From NCBI RefSeq assembly GCF_027887165.1, contig NC_077228.1, forward strand, positions 105,904,200 through 105,968,199: DNA of 64,000 nt, in the 5' to 3' direction. The notes beneath the pieces are model-generated. The model made no database searches and was not told where the DNA came from. It saw only the letters and a program-made list of their open reading frames with translations. The position numbers were made by a program, and so were the translations under genes. Source of the DNA: Monodelphis domestica (lineage: Eukaryota; Chordata; Mammalia; Didelphimorphia; Didelphidae). Shown here piece after piece: positions 34,445 to 46,388 of the stretch; position 1 is the stretch's first letter; each line of letters begins with the position of its first letter.

Positions 34445-35650
34445 GATAACTGAAGGTAACCAACCCACCTTTCTCCACCCCCATGTCTGGGTAGCCCTGG
34501 ATGACATCAGTTGCCACTGACAGTGTGGGATATACTCTGTTTCTGAGTCCCCCACTTCTCCTTCCCAACACATCTGAAGAAACAGAACAAGTGGGATATT
34601 AGCCTCAAAAATTTAGAGGTATCCAGGCATATTTTGAGCAGGCATCATGCCTTCTATCTTTCAGACTCAGCCAAGTATTGCTAAAGCTGGTAGGCATATG
34701 AGCATAGGTTCAGCCCTACCAGCTGGATGAGCCAGAGAAGAGAGCTTTGGCTGTTATCTCAACATGGTCTTAAAGGCCATTTCTGGTTTGGATGCTAGTT
34801 TTGGGGACTAGAGGTATGTGATGGAGAAATGGCAACCAATACTTGAGCCTAGAGCCATGAGGACCATGGAGTAGGAATGAGATAATGACAAGAAAGAGGG
34901 AGAGTCTTGGGGTTTGATAACCATTCCCCAATTCCTTAGGGAGCCAAAGGAAGATCAGGGAGGGAGAAGACAAGAGATATGGAGGTGAGCAGGATTGCTG
35001 GTCCAGGGAAATGCCTTTGGGGTTATATTGTGGTGCCTAAGGAAGGGCCTGGTTCCCTCTGTCTTCTGCCCATTTACATACTATTTGTTGTGGGTGTTGG
35101 GGAGGAAACTGTTTATGTTCTGTCTTAATATTCCTTGTATTGTTGAAAAAACATTCTGAGTCTTAGTCCATGGAACAAGACAGGAAGAAGTATTCCCATT
35201 GGTGCCTAGGTAGTGCTATTGCCCAGGCAGTGTTAATCCTTATTACTGGTGCCCAAGTTCACGTCAGAGCTCAGTGCCCAAGGATGCCAGGACATGCTGC
35301 AGTTATCTAGGCAGTGCCTGTGCCACATAGTGCCAGGGAGCAAACTGGATTAGTGCCAGGTAATGACCATGCCAGGATACCCACAAAGAATGCTGGTCTC
35401 TTCTTTAGATGGGACAAGCTTCCCTTTCTTTCTGGAATCCTTGGTCATCTTTGGCACCTGCTGTTTCCCAGCTAAGTAGAAGGACTGTTGTTTGGCAGTC
35501 TGTAGTTTGGCACTCTCTGGAATTGGCACTCTCTGAAATCTGGGGTCCCCTCATTTCTGGACAGGAGAAGGTAGAGAAGAAGAGGAGGACTTGGTTTTAC
35601 GTTTCCTTTTTTTCTTCCTTTTTGCATTTTAACAGATCCTTTAATTTCAA
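34445..35650. other. Intron DNA without recognised repeats
   Basis: Contains several short related phrases of the type 'agtgcc' and 'gtgcctaggtagtg' between 35200 and 35370. No exon seen. Confidence 0.5.
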
Positions 35651-35654
35651 TAAT

Positions 35655-35790
35655 CAACATTCAACTGATATTTATTAAGTACAAGGCACTGTAAATACAG
35701 AGATAACTAAGACATGAGCTCTGACCTCAAGGAACTTATCATGGACTGGCTTGACAAAATGCTTTCATGTATGCTACTTCATTCTGTCTT
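35655..35790 (-). mobile_element. LINE2 3' end fragment, antisense
   Basis: GATATTTATTAAGTACAAGG, then GACCTCAAGGAACTTATCAT, matches the antisense L2 terminus. Confidence 0.6.
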
Positions 35791-36459
35791 CCCGAGGTAG
35801 CAAGGGCATGGAGTCTTATTTCTATGTCATAAATGGGAAAGCCCATATTCAGAGGCAGTGAAGTGATTTACCCATAGCCATACAGTTAGTCGGTGGCAGA
35901 ACTGGGAGCAGAAGCCAGGGAAACTCTTCATCTCTTTATGTCTGATGACTTCCTTGGAGGTCATTTGGTACCTTAATACCAGGCAACATTCTGCTCTTTC
36001 CTCTCTCTCCAAGGGCTGTACCCTCTGCCCCCAAAAGGCAGGGTTTTGCAACCTTTTTAAGATCAGCCTTGGTGGGAACTTAATGCGCATAAAATGGTGA
36101 GTCTGTGATTAGGACTGACAAGGAGCCAATATTTGTATTACTCAGATAAATTTGATCTTAGCACATTACACATGGGATGGGCCCCATGGGCCAAGAACTT
36201 GATTATAGGGAAAATACCCTCCAATGTGGCAACCCTTCTTTTCCAGAAGTTCTGGCTTTTGAGTAGATGCCACTGGAAGCATGCTAAAGCCTTGTTGTTG
36301 ATATTACTAATATCATTAACAATTAGAATATACTGTTGTCTCCCCAAGGACAGGAGGGAAAGTCTGGTTTCAAAGCAGTGAATGATGCTCACACTCACAC
36401 TTCCAGTTCCTTAGCACTTGGAGCCTCCTTCCATGAAAGGATCTTCCTTCAAGGTGCTG

Positions 36460-36640
36460 ATATGGCTTTAGTGGGGAGGATGTTGGATTGGAAGTCAGAG
36501 GATTTGATTTGGGTTTGAGTTCCAACTCATCTACTAAATGTGTGACCTTGGACAAGCCCAATTTTTCTCCCATGTAAAATGATAGGGTTGAATTAGAGAT
36601 TAGATCCCTCCCAGCTCTAACTCTGATTTAAACCTACCAT
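36460..36640 (+). repeat. MIR
   Basis: GGATGTTGGATTGGAAGTCA, AAATGTGTGACCTTGGACAA and TCCCTCCCAGCTCTAACTCT. Confidence 0.7.
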
Positions 36641-36859
36641 TGCCTTCAAGTCTTCTTTTTCTTCTCACATTAGCTAGATGACAGCCACTTATTCAGCTAG
36701 ATGGGATCTGTCCGACTTCAAATTTTCCTAGACACTTTGTCTGGATCTCCTTTTCCCTATCAATTCATCTGTATCATCTTTGTTAGTTTATATATACGAT
36801 CTCCTTTTCTCTCCTCCTTTCCTCTCCCCAATCTCACATTTTTCCTTCTCCACCTCTGA

Positions 36860-36957
36860 ACATTATAAGCCCCTTGAGGGCAGGGACCATTCCATCTTTC
36901 TTTGTATATATGTCCATCACCTGCTCACAGTAGATGCTTAATAAATGTTTGCTTAAA
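36860..36957 (+). mobile_element. LINE2 3' terminus
   Basis: AAGCCCCTTGAGGGCAGGGA and GCTTAATAAATGTTTGCTTA match the L2 3' end. Confidence 0.7.
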
Positions 36958-37019
36958 TCAAATTTGAATCTAGTCCATTGTCTTGGCAGGACTGGCAGGA
37001 CTGCCTCATTCCTGTCCAG

Positions 37020-37198
37020 TTTCCTTCCTTCTTCCTTCCTTCCTTCCTTCCTTCCTTCCTTCCTTCCTTCCTCCTTCCTTCCTTCCTTCCTTCCTTCCTT
37101 CCTTCCCTTCCTTCCTTCCTTCCTTCCTTCCTTCCTTCCTCCCTCCCTCCCTCCCTCCCTCCCTTCCTCTTTCTTTCTTCTCTTTCTTTCTTTCTTCT

Positions 37199-37234
<36 letters not shown>

Positions 37235-37235
37235 T

Positions 37236-37278
<43 letters not shown>

Positions 37279-37279
37279 C

Positions 37280-37338
<59 letters not shown>

Positions 37339-37395
37339 CCATCTTTCTTTCCCTTTCTTTCTCTCTTTCCTCCTTTCTTCCTTCCTTCCCTTCTT
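37020..37395. repeat. 375-bp pure pyrimidine tract: (TTCC)n, (TCCC)n, (TTTC)n
   Basis: Blocks change in order: TTCC with variants to 37140, TCCC to about 37164, TTTC to about 37340, then mixed. The purine strand (GAAA, GGAA) gives Lys-Glu-Arg open frames up to 231 codons that are not genes. Confidence 0.98.
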
Positions 37396-37839
37396 TTTTT
37401 ATTAATTTCCAGACACAGGATAAAGAAAAGATGAAATAATTCTCTTTGAATATGCAATGCTATTTGTGCTGGGCTTACCCTTTTGACAAGGTTCTTGATG
37501 CCAATTGTCTGCTCCTCATCGCCACCCATCTATGCTTGTTTTCTTTTTTCTGCCCTAAGTGATCCGAGAGGACAGCTGTTCAGTCTCAGTTCAAACACCA
37601 GCCCTTTAAGAACTTGGAGGTGATATGACCATCCCAGACTACCATGCTCAGGATAAGAGCAAGGGTCTTCCCAAGTAAGATGCTTATTCTGCAAATTTTG
37701 TTTGGTACCCAAGTAGCCATTCATGAGGGCAGTGAGAGGGGCTCTAGAGGAAGAAAACAAGGGGCAGAAATTAGTGCCAGAAGGCATTGTTCAACTCTCA
37801 GGGCTCTCTTGGAGACACAGTATGTACTATGGAAAGAAA

Positions 37840-37980
37840 ATTGAATCCAGAGTCTGAGAACTGGCACCTGTGTGGCCTTGGGTATGGCTTCTTCTCTTGG
37901 AGTTGTGTCTCTGCTATAAAATGAGGTTAGATTATATGGGCTTCTTATGTCCCTCCCAGCTCTAAATCCATCATTCTTAT
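37840..37980 (+). repeat. MIR
   Basis: GTGTGGCCTTGGGTATGGCT and CCCTCCCAGCTCTAAATCCA. Confidence 0.6.
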
Positions 37981-39030
37981 CCATCTCAGCTTCATTCTGG
38001 TCTCTTAAATACAGATGGGGGGGATGCTGCTGGTGTGACATTTCTTAGTGTAGGTTCATCCCCATCACTCCCTAGGCAACAACCAGCAAGGAATGAAAAC
38101 TGTCCTACTACCAAATGATTGGAAGGGTGATGTCTGAGAATATGGGGAATAAGGGCAGCTGATAGAGACTTTTATGTCTCCAGCCAGAGGCACTGGAGGA
38201 ATTTGGCTTCTACCCCAGATAGCCAACCAAAAGCAGCTCTAGCCTCTGTCACCATCGCAGGGAATCAAATGAGTATTTACCAACTACTCATGTGCCCCCT
38301 GAGTCACCTGTATGAACTAGAGAGAGAAGGGAGACTTTTATGGACTGAACTCTTGCTTAAGACATTTTAGGCAGCGAGGAAAGGGAGTAAAACTAGTCAT
38401 TCAGCCATTAATGAGAGAAAAGGTGATCTGCAAGAAGGATTGGGATCCAATTGCTACAAAATAATCAACCATTGATTTGCAACTAACTAATGATTTGTTT
38501 GTGCATTGATTTACATACAGTTTGCATAGGTTAGTACCCCTTCAACCGCCTTTTAGTCTTTGCTTCAGGAAAACTCCAACATCTGTTCTCCTTCTCAGAA
38601 GCTTTTCATATTGCTCCTGTTTGAATTGGTCCCATGATATCCATCATGACTCTCAAAGGGAATGCCTGTATTGCACTTGTGGGCCATGGGTTTGTGCCAC
38701 AACATCCCTAGCCTCCACTCCCAGCTTCAGTGCACTGTTTGCTCTTCCTAGATTGGCACTGGGGAGGTCACAATAGCAAATCTGGCATTGGAGGTGAAAA
38801 CTGGTCCCTTCCTCTTTGAATTCCAGGATGTAAAGAAACAAAACAGGAAAAAGATGGAGGAAGGGAAGGAGAAGCAGATAAATCCCAAGACTCAAGTAAT
38901 GGGTGTCCAAGTCTAGCCACCAGGGAATCCTTCTTTGTTGCCAACCTTAATATTCAGTGTACTATGATTCATTGTGGCTAAGACTGCGCTGTGAAAAAAA
39001 AATAATCTGAGAACCAGTGATTAGGATCAT
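37980..39030. other. Intron DNA, nothing recognised
   Basis: Moderately AT-rich unique sequence. Short open frames at 38522-38910 on both strands overlap each other. Confidence 0.5.
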
Positions 39031-39225
39031 TTGGTAGAATTTCAAACTGGCATGTACCTTAGAGGTTGTTTAGCATAACTTTATTTTAGTGGAAGAAATA
39101 GAAGCCTATGGAGAAGTAAGTGACCTAACCAGGGTCACCCAAGCAATGCCAGTAATGAGATCTGAACCCTGGTTCTCTGACTGTAAATCCAGTTCTCTTT
39201 CTACTATATTATACTTTTACTCATG
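39030..39225 (-). repeat. MIR-type SINE
   Basis: Antisense: TGACCTAACCAGGGTCACCC and GATCTGAACCCTGGTTCTCT. It ends about 70 bases before the SPIN element. Confidence 0.6.
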
Positions 39226-39306
39226 CAGGGAATTAGACTGTGTCCAGGGTTCTAAAGGGTTTCAGTTAGAGAGAGGTGACTTAAGAGATTCTTAGTCTGT
39301 CTAGCT

Positions 39307-40023
39307 CAGTGGTTCTCAACCTTTCTAATGCCATGACCCCTCAATACAGTTCCTCATGTTGCGGTGACCCCAAACCAAAAAATGATTTTGGTGGCTACTT
39401 CAAAACTGTAATTTTGCTACAGTTATGATTTGGAATGTAAATACCTGATATGCATTATGTATTCTCATTGCTACAAATCAAACATAATTTAAACATAGTG
39501 ATTAATCACAAAAACAATATTTAATTATATGTTGAGAAATATTAATCCAGCAGGAGGCAGCCTGAGCGCTGGGCGGGAGGTAAGTCCTGCCTGGGGAGGG
39601 GGTCCGCAGACATTGCCTTCTTCTTCCTGTTGTCTCCCTCCAGCTCCAGCTAGGGCTTCACTTTGCTGGGGTTACTCGGCTCCGTTATCCACTCCAGGAG
39701 TTATCTGCTCTAGGACTCGTTCTTAACTCCTCTGGAGCCCGCGCTGGAGTGCTCTCTCTGGGTCTCTGTTTGAGTCCTGTCACCAGGCAACAGGGTAAAT
39801 CCAGCGCCCCTCATAGGGGGAGGGCTGTTGATAGGTAACTAATATTAGTACAATGTGCGGGCAGCAGGGTCCCCGTTTTTTCTGAGATCTTGCTGTGAAG
39901 TAACTAGATTTCTCAGCGGCTAAAGCCATCAGAAATATGTATTTTCCAATGGCTTTAGGTGACCCCTGTGTTTTGGTCATTCAACCCCCACCGGGGTCGC
40001 GACCCACAGGTTGAGAACCACTG
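39307..40023 (-). mobile_element. SPIN-family hAT DNA transposon, non-autonomous, 717 bp
   Basis: Both ends carry a perfect 16-base terminal inverted repeat (CAGTGGTTCTCAACCT at 39307, AGGTTGAGAACCACTG ending at 40023). They are flanked by a perfect 8-base target-site duplication GTCTAGCT (39299-39306 and 40024-40031), the hAT signature. The right end, read on the minus strand, continues GTGGGTCGCGACCCC as in SPIN ('Space Invaders') elements. A SPIN-type near-palindrome (CTAAAGCCATCAG...ATGGCTTTAG) lies at 39920-39958. The left 230 bases also read like the other SPIN end. There is no transposase frame. The middle (about 39540-39840) is GC- and CpG-rich and does not look like the short SPIN MITE form I recall. 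Orientation is by convention and uncertain. Confidence 0.9.
39540..39840. other. GC/CpG-rich internal cargo of the SPIN element
   Basis: About 300 bases between the two SPIN-like ends, with many CpGs (for example GAGCGCTGGGCGGG, CCCGCGCTGG) in a window that is otherwise CpG-poor. It has no long open frame. It may be internal sequence of an autonomous SPIN or captured host DNA; I do not recognise its source. Confidence 0.5.
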
Positions 40024-40071
40024 GTCTAGCTGGAAAGGAGGCTGGACCAATAGTCAAAAGGCTGTCAAGGG

Positions 40072-40415
40072 TGGGGGAGCTAGGTGGTACAGTGGATAGA
40101 ATGTGGGTCATAGAGATAGGAAGACTTAACTTCCTGAGTTCAAATGTGGCTCTGGGCAAGTAACTTAACCTTGTTTGCCTTCAATTCCTCATCTGTAAAA
40201 CAATTTCTCTTCTGGGGTCATCTAGGTGGCTCAGTGGATTCAGATCTAGGACTAAAGATGAGAAATCCTAGGTTCAAATCTGGCCTCAGATACTTCTTGA
40301 CTGTGACTCTGGGCAAGCCACTTAACCCCCTTTGCCTAGAGCTTACTGTTCTGCTTTAGAACCAAATACATAGTATTGGTTCTAAGATGGAAGATAAGGG
40401 TTTTTAAAAAAAAAG
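40072..40415 (+). repeat. Two marsupial SINEs in a row
   Basis: 40072-40206 is a 3'-truncated long-tail type (AGCTAGGTGGTACAGTGGAT). 40214-40415 is a full short-tail type (CATCTAGGTGGCTCAGTGGA to GATAAGGGTTTTTAAAAA). Confidence 0.85.
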
Positions 40416-40519
40416 AGGCCACAAAACTTGCTGGGAGACTTTGAGCAAGTCATTCTACATTAATTCTCCAGCCCTTAGTTTCCTAATCTGTAAGACAATA
40501 AGGAATTATTGAAGATTTT

Positions 40520-41395
40520 TGAGTAAGAATAAATTCAGGAAAGAATATTGGGATAGGAAGGGAAGGAAACAAGAATTTATTAAGTACTGGGTACTTTGCT
40601 AAGTGCTTTACAAAAAGTCTCCTTTGATACTCTACTGGAGCCCATTCCAGCAGTAAGATTTTGTGATTTTTTTCCTTTCACAGCTAGCTATTTCCCCAGG
40701 TCTACACAAGCCTATGTGTCATCTTGGGTAACTGGACATTGGTGTCAGCCTGGAATTAACAAGAAACTGAGGATTTAGGAAGAATTTTTATAGGGCTTGA
40801 AGGGGTAGTGTTGGTTTTGCTTTTTGCATCTTTGTCAGATAGTGTGATTGCTGCCCAGGCTTACATCTGCCCCTTGTTCCCTTCTCTTCATGCTGGGGGC
40901 ACCTCTACCCTAGTGGACAGTGGGGTCCATGCCAGTCTTGCTTATGTTTATTGCTGGAAGCTTGCCTGACCTTAGATGTGAAGGAAAAGCTATCTGGGGG
41001 AGGGTTGAAAGTCTTGTTGGATTAGACCCTGACAGAGAAAAATGTTAAAAATTGAATTTGGTAGATTAAGAATTACAGTACTTAGATTTTCCACCATTTT
41101 CGATCCTGAATTGTGGCTTCATTTGACCAGAAAAGTAGTGGGAATAGTTATCTAATCCAGGTGCCCATACCTCAGTGGGGAACAGGAGTGTTAGGTGGAT
41201 TTCTATATCCTGGAAATAGTTGCTTTCTAAATCTAGAGATTTGCAAAAGAAGAGAAAGAGCATAGTTTCTGAATCTTCTCTATAAAGGCAGATGGCTTAG
41301 AAATGGGAAACTAGCATTGTGACTTAGAATAAAAGTCTTTTCTAGAATACGAGACAATCTTCAGCCTAGTTCCTTCCTATTGCCCATGTCTGGGT
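40520..41395. other. Intron DNA, nothing clear
   Basis: A possible L2 antisense stub near 40570-40615 (AAGAATTTATTAAGTACTGG); otherwise unique. Confidence 0.5.
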
Positions 41396-41524
41396 TAGGT
41401 CCTCATTACTTCTTTCTTGGTCTCTTTCAAAAGACTCCTAACTGACTTTTCCTATCCCTAATTCCCCCCTTCCCCCCCCCCATCCCCTGCCATAATCTAT
41501 TAATCTCCCTAAGGTTGCTGAGAG

Positions 41525-41757
41525 AAAATTAAGTGATGTAATAGAGTACTGGACCAGAGTCAAGAAGAACTGAATTCATATTTAGACTCAGCTACTACCT
41601 TGCCATGTTACCTTGGGCATGTCACTTAACCTCTGTTTGCCTCTGTTGCCTCCATTTAAAAAGGAGAATAGTAATGATACCTACCTTCCAGGGTTGTTGT
41701 AAGAATCAAATGAGATATTCATAAAGCACTTAGCACTTAATAAATTGTTATTTCCTT
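41525..41757 (+). repeat. MIR3-like SINE inserted in L2
   Basis: CATGTCACTTAACCTCTGTT, CAGGGTTGTTGTAAGAATCA and AAAGCACTTAGCACTTAATA. Confidence 0.75.
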
Positions 41758-42079
41758 TCTTCCTATCATATTACTCTTTTCTGGATTTATTCCTGCCTCC
41801 AAATCTTCAATGATGCCTTATTGTCTATTAAAGTTCAAGCTCCTTAGTTTGGCATTTAAAGTTCTCCACCATCTGGTCCCAACCCCTCAGTCTAAATTTA
41901 TCTCCCATGTCTTCCCCGATAAATTCTATGCTGCCATCAAAGTGGGGGATTTTGCCATTCTCTCGACAAGCTTTCCCATTTATGCATCTCTGCTTCTGCT
42001 TTTCCTGCTACCTGCAAAACCCATTAGCACCTTGTTAAAAATCCTACTTGCTTTTAAGCTTCGGAGAACTTGGCTATTG

Positions 42080-42275
42080 AGCTGGAAGGGACATTAGAGT
42101 CCATCTAACATATCCCTCTCTACTGCCTCCATTCCACAGATGAGGGAATGGTGGACCAGAAAGGGCAAATGATTTGCCCAAGTTGACACAGGTAGTGAGG
42201 GTCAGGGGAGAGACTTGAACCCATGCCCTTTGATTGCAGAGCCAATATTCTTTATTTTGTATTATGCTCTCTACC
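42080..42275 (-). repeat. MIR-type SINE
   Basis: Antisense: CACAGATGAGGGAATGGTGG, GATTTGCCCAAGTTGACACA and CTTGAACCCATGCCC. Confidence 0.6.
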
Positions 42276-42579
42276 ATCAGGTCTATATCTAAGGCCACTT
42301 ACTTAAAAAGTCTCTTCTGTCCCATAAATATCTATATCTAATATACACACACATATGTACGTGTGATTTCTTTCATCAATTCCCATAGAAATTTACATCT
42401 TTCATGTGGTGTTTGCTATTTGTGACTGTACGCTTGCTATTTGTGAAGGTGCTTACTATGGTAAATTGCAAGCCCTCGAAGGCAGACGTCATGTATTATT
42501 TATTTTTGTATCCCTCCCCCTCAACACTTAGCTTAGTGCCTTGTACGCAGGAGACGTTTCATAAATGTTTGAATGATAG

Positions 42580-44530
42580 TGAGGTCAGAATCAGCAGATA
42601 CGACTTTCAGCATGAGGGATCCAAGTTTCAAAGAGGAATCCTTCCCAACAGCTGTGCCCTGCAAGGAAGATTTGGAGATCTTTAATGGATTGAGCAAGGC
42701 ACAAGCCCTATTTGGTGGCAGGAAGGAGGGTTTAGAGATGACCACTGTTGGGTCTTCTCAACCTCATAGCACATCAGAGCAGGAAGGGACTTGGAGTTCA
42801 TCTAATAACCCAAGTATTTTATTCAGAAGATGGGGAAACTGAGACCCAAAGAGAGCACATGATGTTAGAAGGGATGGTTCTTTTACTCTATCATGTTGTC
42901 TCCTTTCTATAGCAATTTTTGCGGCAGGTTGAAAAAAAAAGGGTCTGCCTGTCCTAATCACAGATTCCAAATTGCGTGCCAACCTGCCTGCCCAAGCTGA
43001 GAGGAAGAGGGCTTTGAGCATCTTCCTCATTCATTTTTCTGTGCTTCTTCTTTGAAGAGAGGGATTCCTCCAAACCAGGGCTGAAGGCCCAGAGGGCATG
43101 GACCACAGGGTGTGTCCCTTTAAGGGAAGAGATGAAGTAGGATGAGAAGCAGACTGGAGAATAGCCATGAGGAATGAATGGGGAAGTTGAAAAATAAATA
43201 TCTCCCTTGTGGCTCATCTTTGAGGTGGAAGCAGCTGCTGCCACAGAGCAAAAAGCAAGGTGGTAGTGGTAGTGGTGGGGAGATAGCTTCCTCTCTGCTG
43301 GGATGCCAGGGAGGGAGGATAGATAGGCAAAAACTAAACCTGAGCACAAAGCCCCAGGAGAGCTGGGTCCATATTCCGTTTCATGGGAATGTTAGCTGAC
43401 CATTGGGAGAAACTTGTGGATGGACCTTTAACCCTGACTCCAATCCTAAATGGACCAGGGGAGGTGAGGGTGGTGGGCTTAGGCTAGATGGGAGTGGCTG
43501 GCAAGGGGCCTCTGGGATAGAGGAAGAAGAATTGGGGGGGCATCTTGCTCTGAATATCCTAAGCCTCTTTCAGACTAAGACTTGAAGTCTGCACTATAAA
43601 ATAGAAATCAGCAGTTGACTGAAAGAAGACCTGCCCTTTCCCTGACTCTCCTTCCAAATCTGTCCAAGTAGTATAGAATTGGGATAGAACAATCAGGAAA
43701 AAAATTATAGGTTGGACTTCAATGGAGCCATATTATGCCTTGGTCTCAATTCCACTTTGACCCCCTCCTTGGCAACCCTTAGGCTGAGAGTGGTGTCCCT
43801 TTTATCCTTGGCTGTACAGGGAGGGGAAAGGGTAAGGAGCTAAGGATATCTGGTCTGGTGTTCGTAGGAGCCCCCTCTCTGCCTCCTCATTGTTGGAGGG
43901 GGCTGTTAAGAGCGCATCAGTCAGTACCCTGAGCCCCTTTCCCAGGCCTCTGCTTTCTTTCCTTGTAGGTAACTCCAGCATAGCCACAAATACAGGATGA
44001 ATAATTCACATGCCAAGCCCTGGCTGGGAGCTCTGGGTGAGGCTGGGAATCCAGAGTGATAGGAATGCTATGATGAATTCTTAGAGACAGAAGATGTGGC
44101 AAATGGACAACCCTGGTCCCTTAAGTAACACCCAGGGTTCAGGACAGCTCCTTCCCTACTCTCATTGGCTCAGAGCAGTGAACTCCCCTTTCAGAGACAT
44201 GCTTTTTCTTTCCAGCATCCAAGCAGAGAGAAGAGAGTGGCTTGCCCTAAAATCAGGGGGATGGCACTCTCCCCTCCCCCCCCACCTTGAGTCATGGTTC
44301 TCTAACCTTAGAAGGACCAGGATTTAAGAATACTCCAAATGACCAGGCTGTGCCAAATGGCACAGTGAATTTTTTTTAATCACAAGCCAAATAAAATAGA
44401 AATAGTAGGATGACAATGTTTATTGCAAAATAAAATGATAATATTTTGTGTCAGTTGACAGTTCTGGTCATTTTAATGTTAAAATCTTGGGGCTTCTACA
44501 CTGTCAGGAACCACTCATGATTATCTGCTA
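42580..44530. other. Intron DNA, mostly unique
   Basis: A possible MIR remnant at 42760-42890. The rest, including a GC-richer stretch at 43060-43580 and 43800-44300, shows no repeat or exon I can support. Confidence 0.5.
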
Positions 44531-44532
44531 CA

Positions 44533-44775
44533 TCCTCCTGAAATTCACTGTGATTAAGGACTCAGTATGGATTAGTGGGAAGACTAAAGCACTGGAGATT
44601 AAATTAAGAAAAATCTTATTCAAATCCTACTTCCTAATGGAGTGACCTTGGGCAAGTCACTTAATTTCTCATTTATAAAATGAGGGCGATTGGATTAGTT
44701 GATCTCTGGGGTCCCTGCTAACGCTGAGTCTGATTCCTCTCTCCCTTTTTCTCTTCAACTTCAGCTTGACTTAGA
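44533..44775 (+). repeat. MIR-containing segment, paired with 48192-48450
   Basis: Contains a MIR core (GGGCAAGTCACTTAATTTCT) that lacks the usual GCCTCAGTTTCCTC. The similarity to 48192-48450 extends beyond the MIR on both sides (AATTCACTGTGATT upstream; GACTTAGACCTTTC downstream). Confidence 0.7.
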
Positions 44776-44999
44776 CCTTTCATTCAGGAACTATGTACAT
44801 TGTTTAAGCAGATCAGAGTTGCCCTGCCTCTGAGGGATGTTTCTATCCAGCAAACCTCAGCATCCAGAGGCTCTCCAGCCCCAGCTATTCCTAGCATTGA
44901 TCTTACTGTGTTCTTCTCACCTTACTTTCAGGAGGCTGTTCTCTCCATGTAAATCAACAGTAGCAGTGACCCTGGGGATGTGATTTCCTTCTTTATATT

Positions 45000-45345
45000 T
45001 TAAAATTTTTATTTTTTATTTTTCTCCAATTACATGTAAAAATGATTTTTTATAGTCATTTAAATTTTTTTTGAGTTCCATATTCTTTCCTTTCTTTCCT
45101 CCAGTCTCTCCTTCCCTCTTCCCCCGCCCCCTCTCTGAGGTGGTAAGTAATGTGATAGATTTTAAAAAATTTATTTTTAAAATTTTTATTAATAGAATTT
45201 ATTTCCAAGTATCTCAGCCCCTCCCTCACTTCTCCACATCACAGAAGGCACCATCTGGCAGGATCTGTGATTTCCTAAGCCATTTCTTCCCTCCTTCTTC
45301 TGTTCTCAACATCTCAATCCATGTGCTAGAAAGAGATTACTACTG
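45000..45345 (-). mobile_element. Two adjacent L1 3' UTR fragments
   Basis: Two T-rich starts (about 45000 and 45165) are each followed by antisense L1-like 3' UTR. The first includes CCTTTCTTTCCTCCAGTCTC and the second CATCACAGAAGGCACCATCT. Probably two truncated insertions side by side. Confidence 0.6.
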
Positions 45346-45349
45346 AGTG

Positions 45350-46195
45350 GGTTTGAAATAAATATCTCTACAGTCCCTTCCAGCTCCATGATCCAGGTTG
45401 GGTCATTGAGACTATTGTTGGTTGGGATTCAGAGCAGACTCAGGCAAGTGAGCTGTTTGGAGGGCATCCAATATTTTTTCCAGAAGGGAAGAAAGGCAGC
45501 AACTTAGCTGTTGAGGCTACTTATTGTTACCCAGGAATGACCTTATAGTCACTTATCCCTAGTCACTTAGAATGTCCCCCATTCCTGCTGGGTAGAGGAC
45601 TCTTGCCTTGAGAGCTCCCCCTCCACACATACTGTCAAAGCCATCCCAAAGCAGCATTAAGGAATGAGTCTAGAATGGTTCTAGACCAGAAAGATGGCTG
45701 AGCAGCCTATCCCATTGAGGATGGAGGCTTTTCAATTAATGCAGCAGAAACTATAAGCAATCACCAAGCGTTTGGAGCATGGCCCTAGTATGCCTGCTGC
45801 TGCTGGGCTAGGCAGGCAGGTCAGGAGAGCTGGGTGGAGAGTGTGTGTGTGGCAATAGGAGTCCATACCATGGAAAGCTAATTTGGGAAGGGTGCCAGTG
45901 GCCCTTAACACAGAATCAGCCTTCCTTGGCTGGGCTCCTCTGGGTTGCTCACTTCGTAAGGGAGAGGATTCATGGAACCATAGAACCATAGATTGAGAAA
46001 CCATCCAGTTCTACCTCCTCAAGGAAAGGGAGTTTCAAGGGTATTATATGATTCATCCAAGGCCACATAGGTAGTATTGGATGGAAGATTTGAACCTAGG
46101 TCCTTTTGATTTCAAAGCCACTGTACTATCTGCCTTTATATAATGGAGAGGGTCAGGAGATCTGAATTCAAGTTTTGACTCTATTAAAAAATTGG
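45350..46195. other. Intron DNA, mostly unique
   Basis: A MIR-type antisense remnant at about 45975-46140 (GATTTGAACCTAGGTCCTTT). No exon. Confidence 0.5.
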
Positions 46196-46201
46196 CTACA
46201 T

Positions 46202-46388
46202 GGGGGCAGCTAGGTAGCACGGTAGATCTAGACTCAGGTCTGGAGTTAGGAGGACCAGGGTTCAAATCTGGCTTCAGGTACTTCATAGCTGTGTGACCTT
46301 GGGCAAAGCATTTAATTCCAATTGCCTAGCCCTTGCTGCTTTTCTGTCTTAGAATTGATGCTAAGACAGAAGGTAAGGGGTTAAAAGA
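46202..46388 (+). repeat. Marsupial SINE, short-tail form
   Basis: GGGGCAGCTAGGTAGCACGG to CTAAGACAGAAGGTAAGGGG. Confidence 0.9.

Larger units (their letters stand above)
41400..42577 (+). mobile_element. LINE2, sense, interrupted by MIR-type SINEs
   Basis: L2 pieces at 41400-41515, 41760-42075 (TTGGCATTTAAAGTTCTCCA) and 42440-42577 (GCAAGCCCTCGAAGGCAGAC ... CATAAATGTTTGAATGATAG), with SINEs between them. Confidence 0.65.

Noticed and set aside
33817-34449. 210-codon plus-strand frame overlapping ADORA1
   Set aside because: Runs through the proposed intron, splice acceptor and receptor exon in the wrong frame; only its uORF part from 34072 is worth keeping.
36834-37529. 231-codon Lys/Glu/Arg-rich frame
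   Set aside because: Translation of the pyrimidine tract complement; pure microsatellite.
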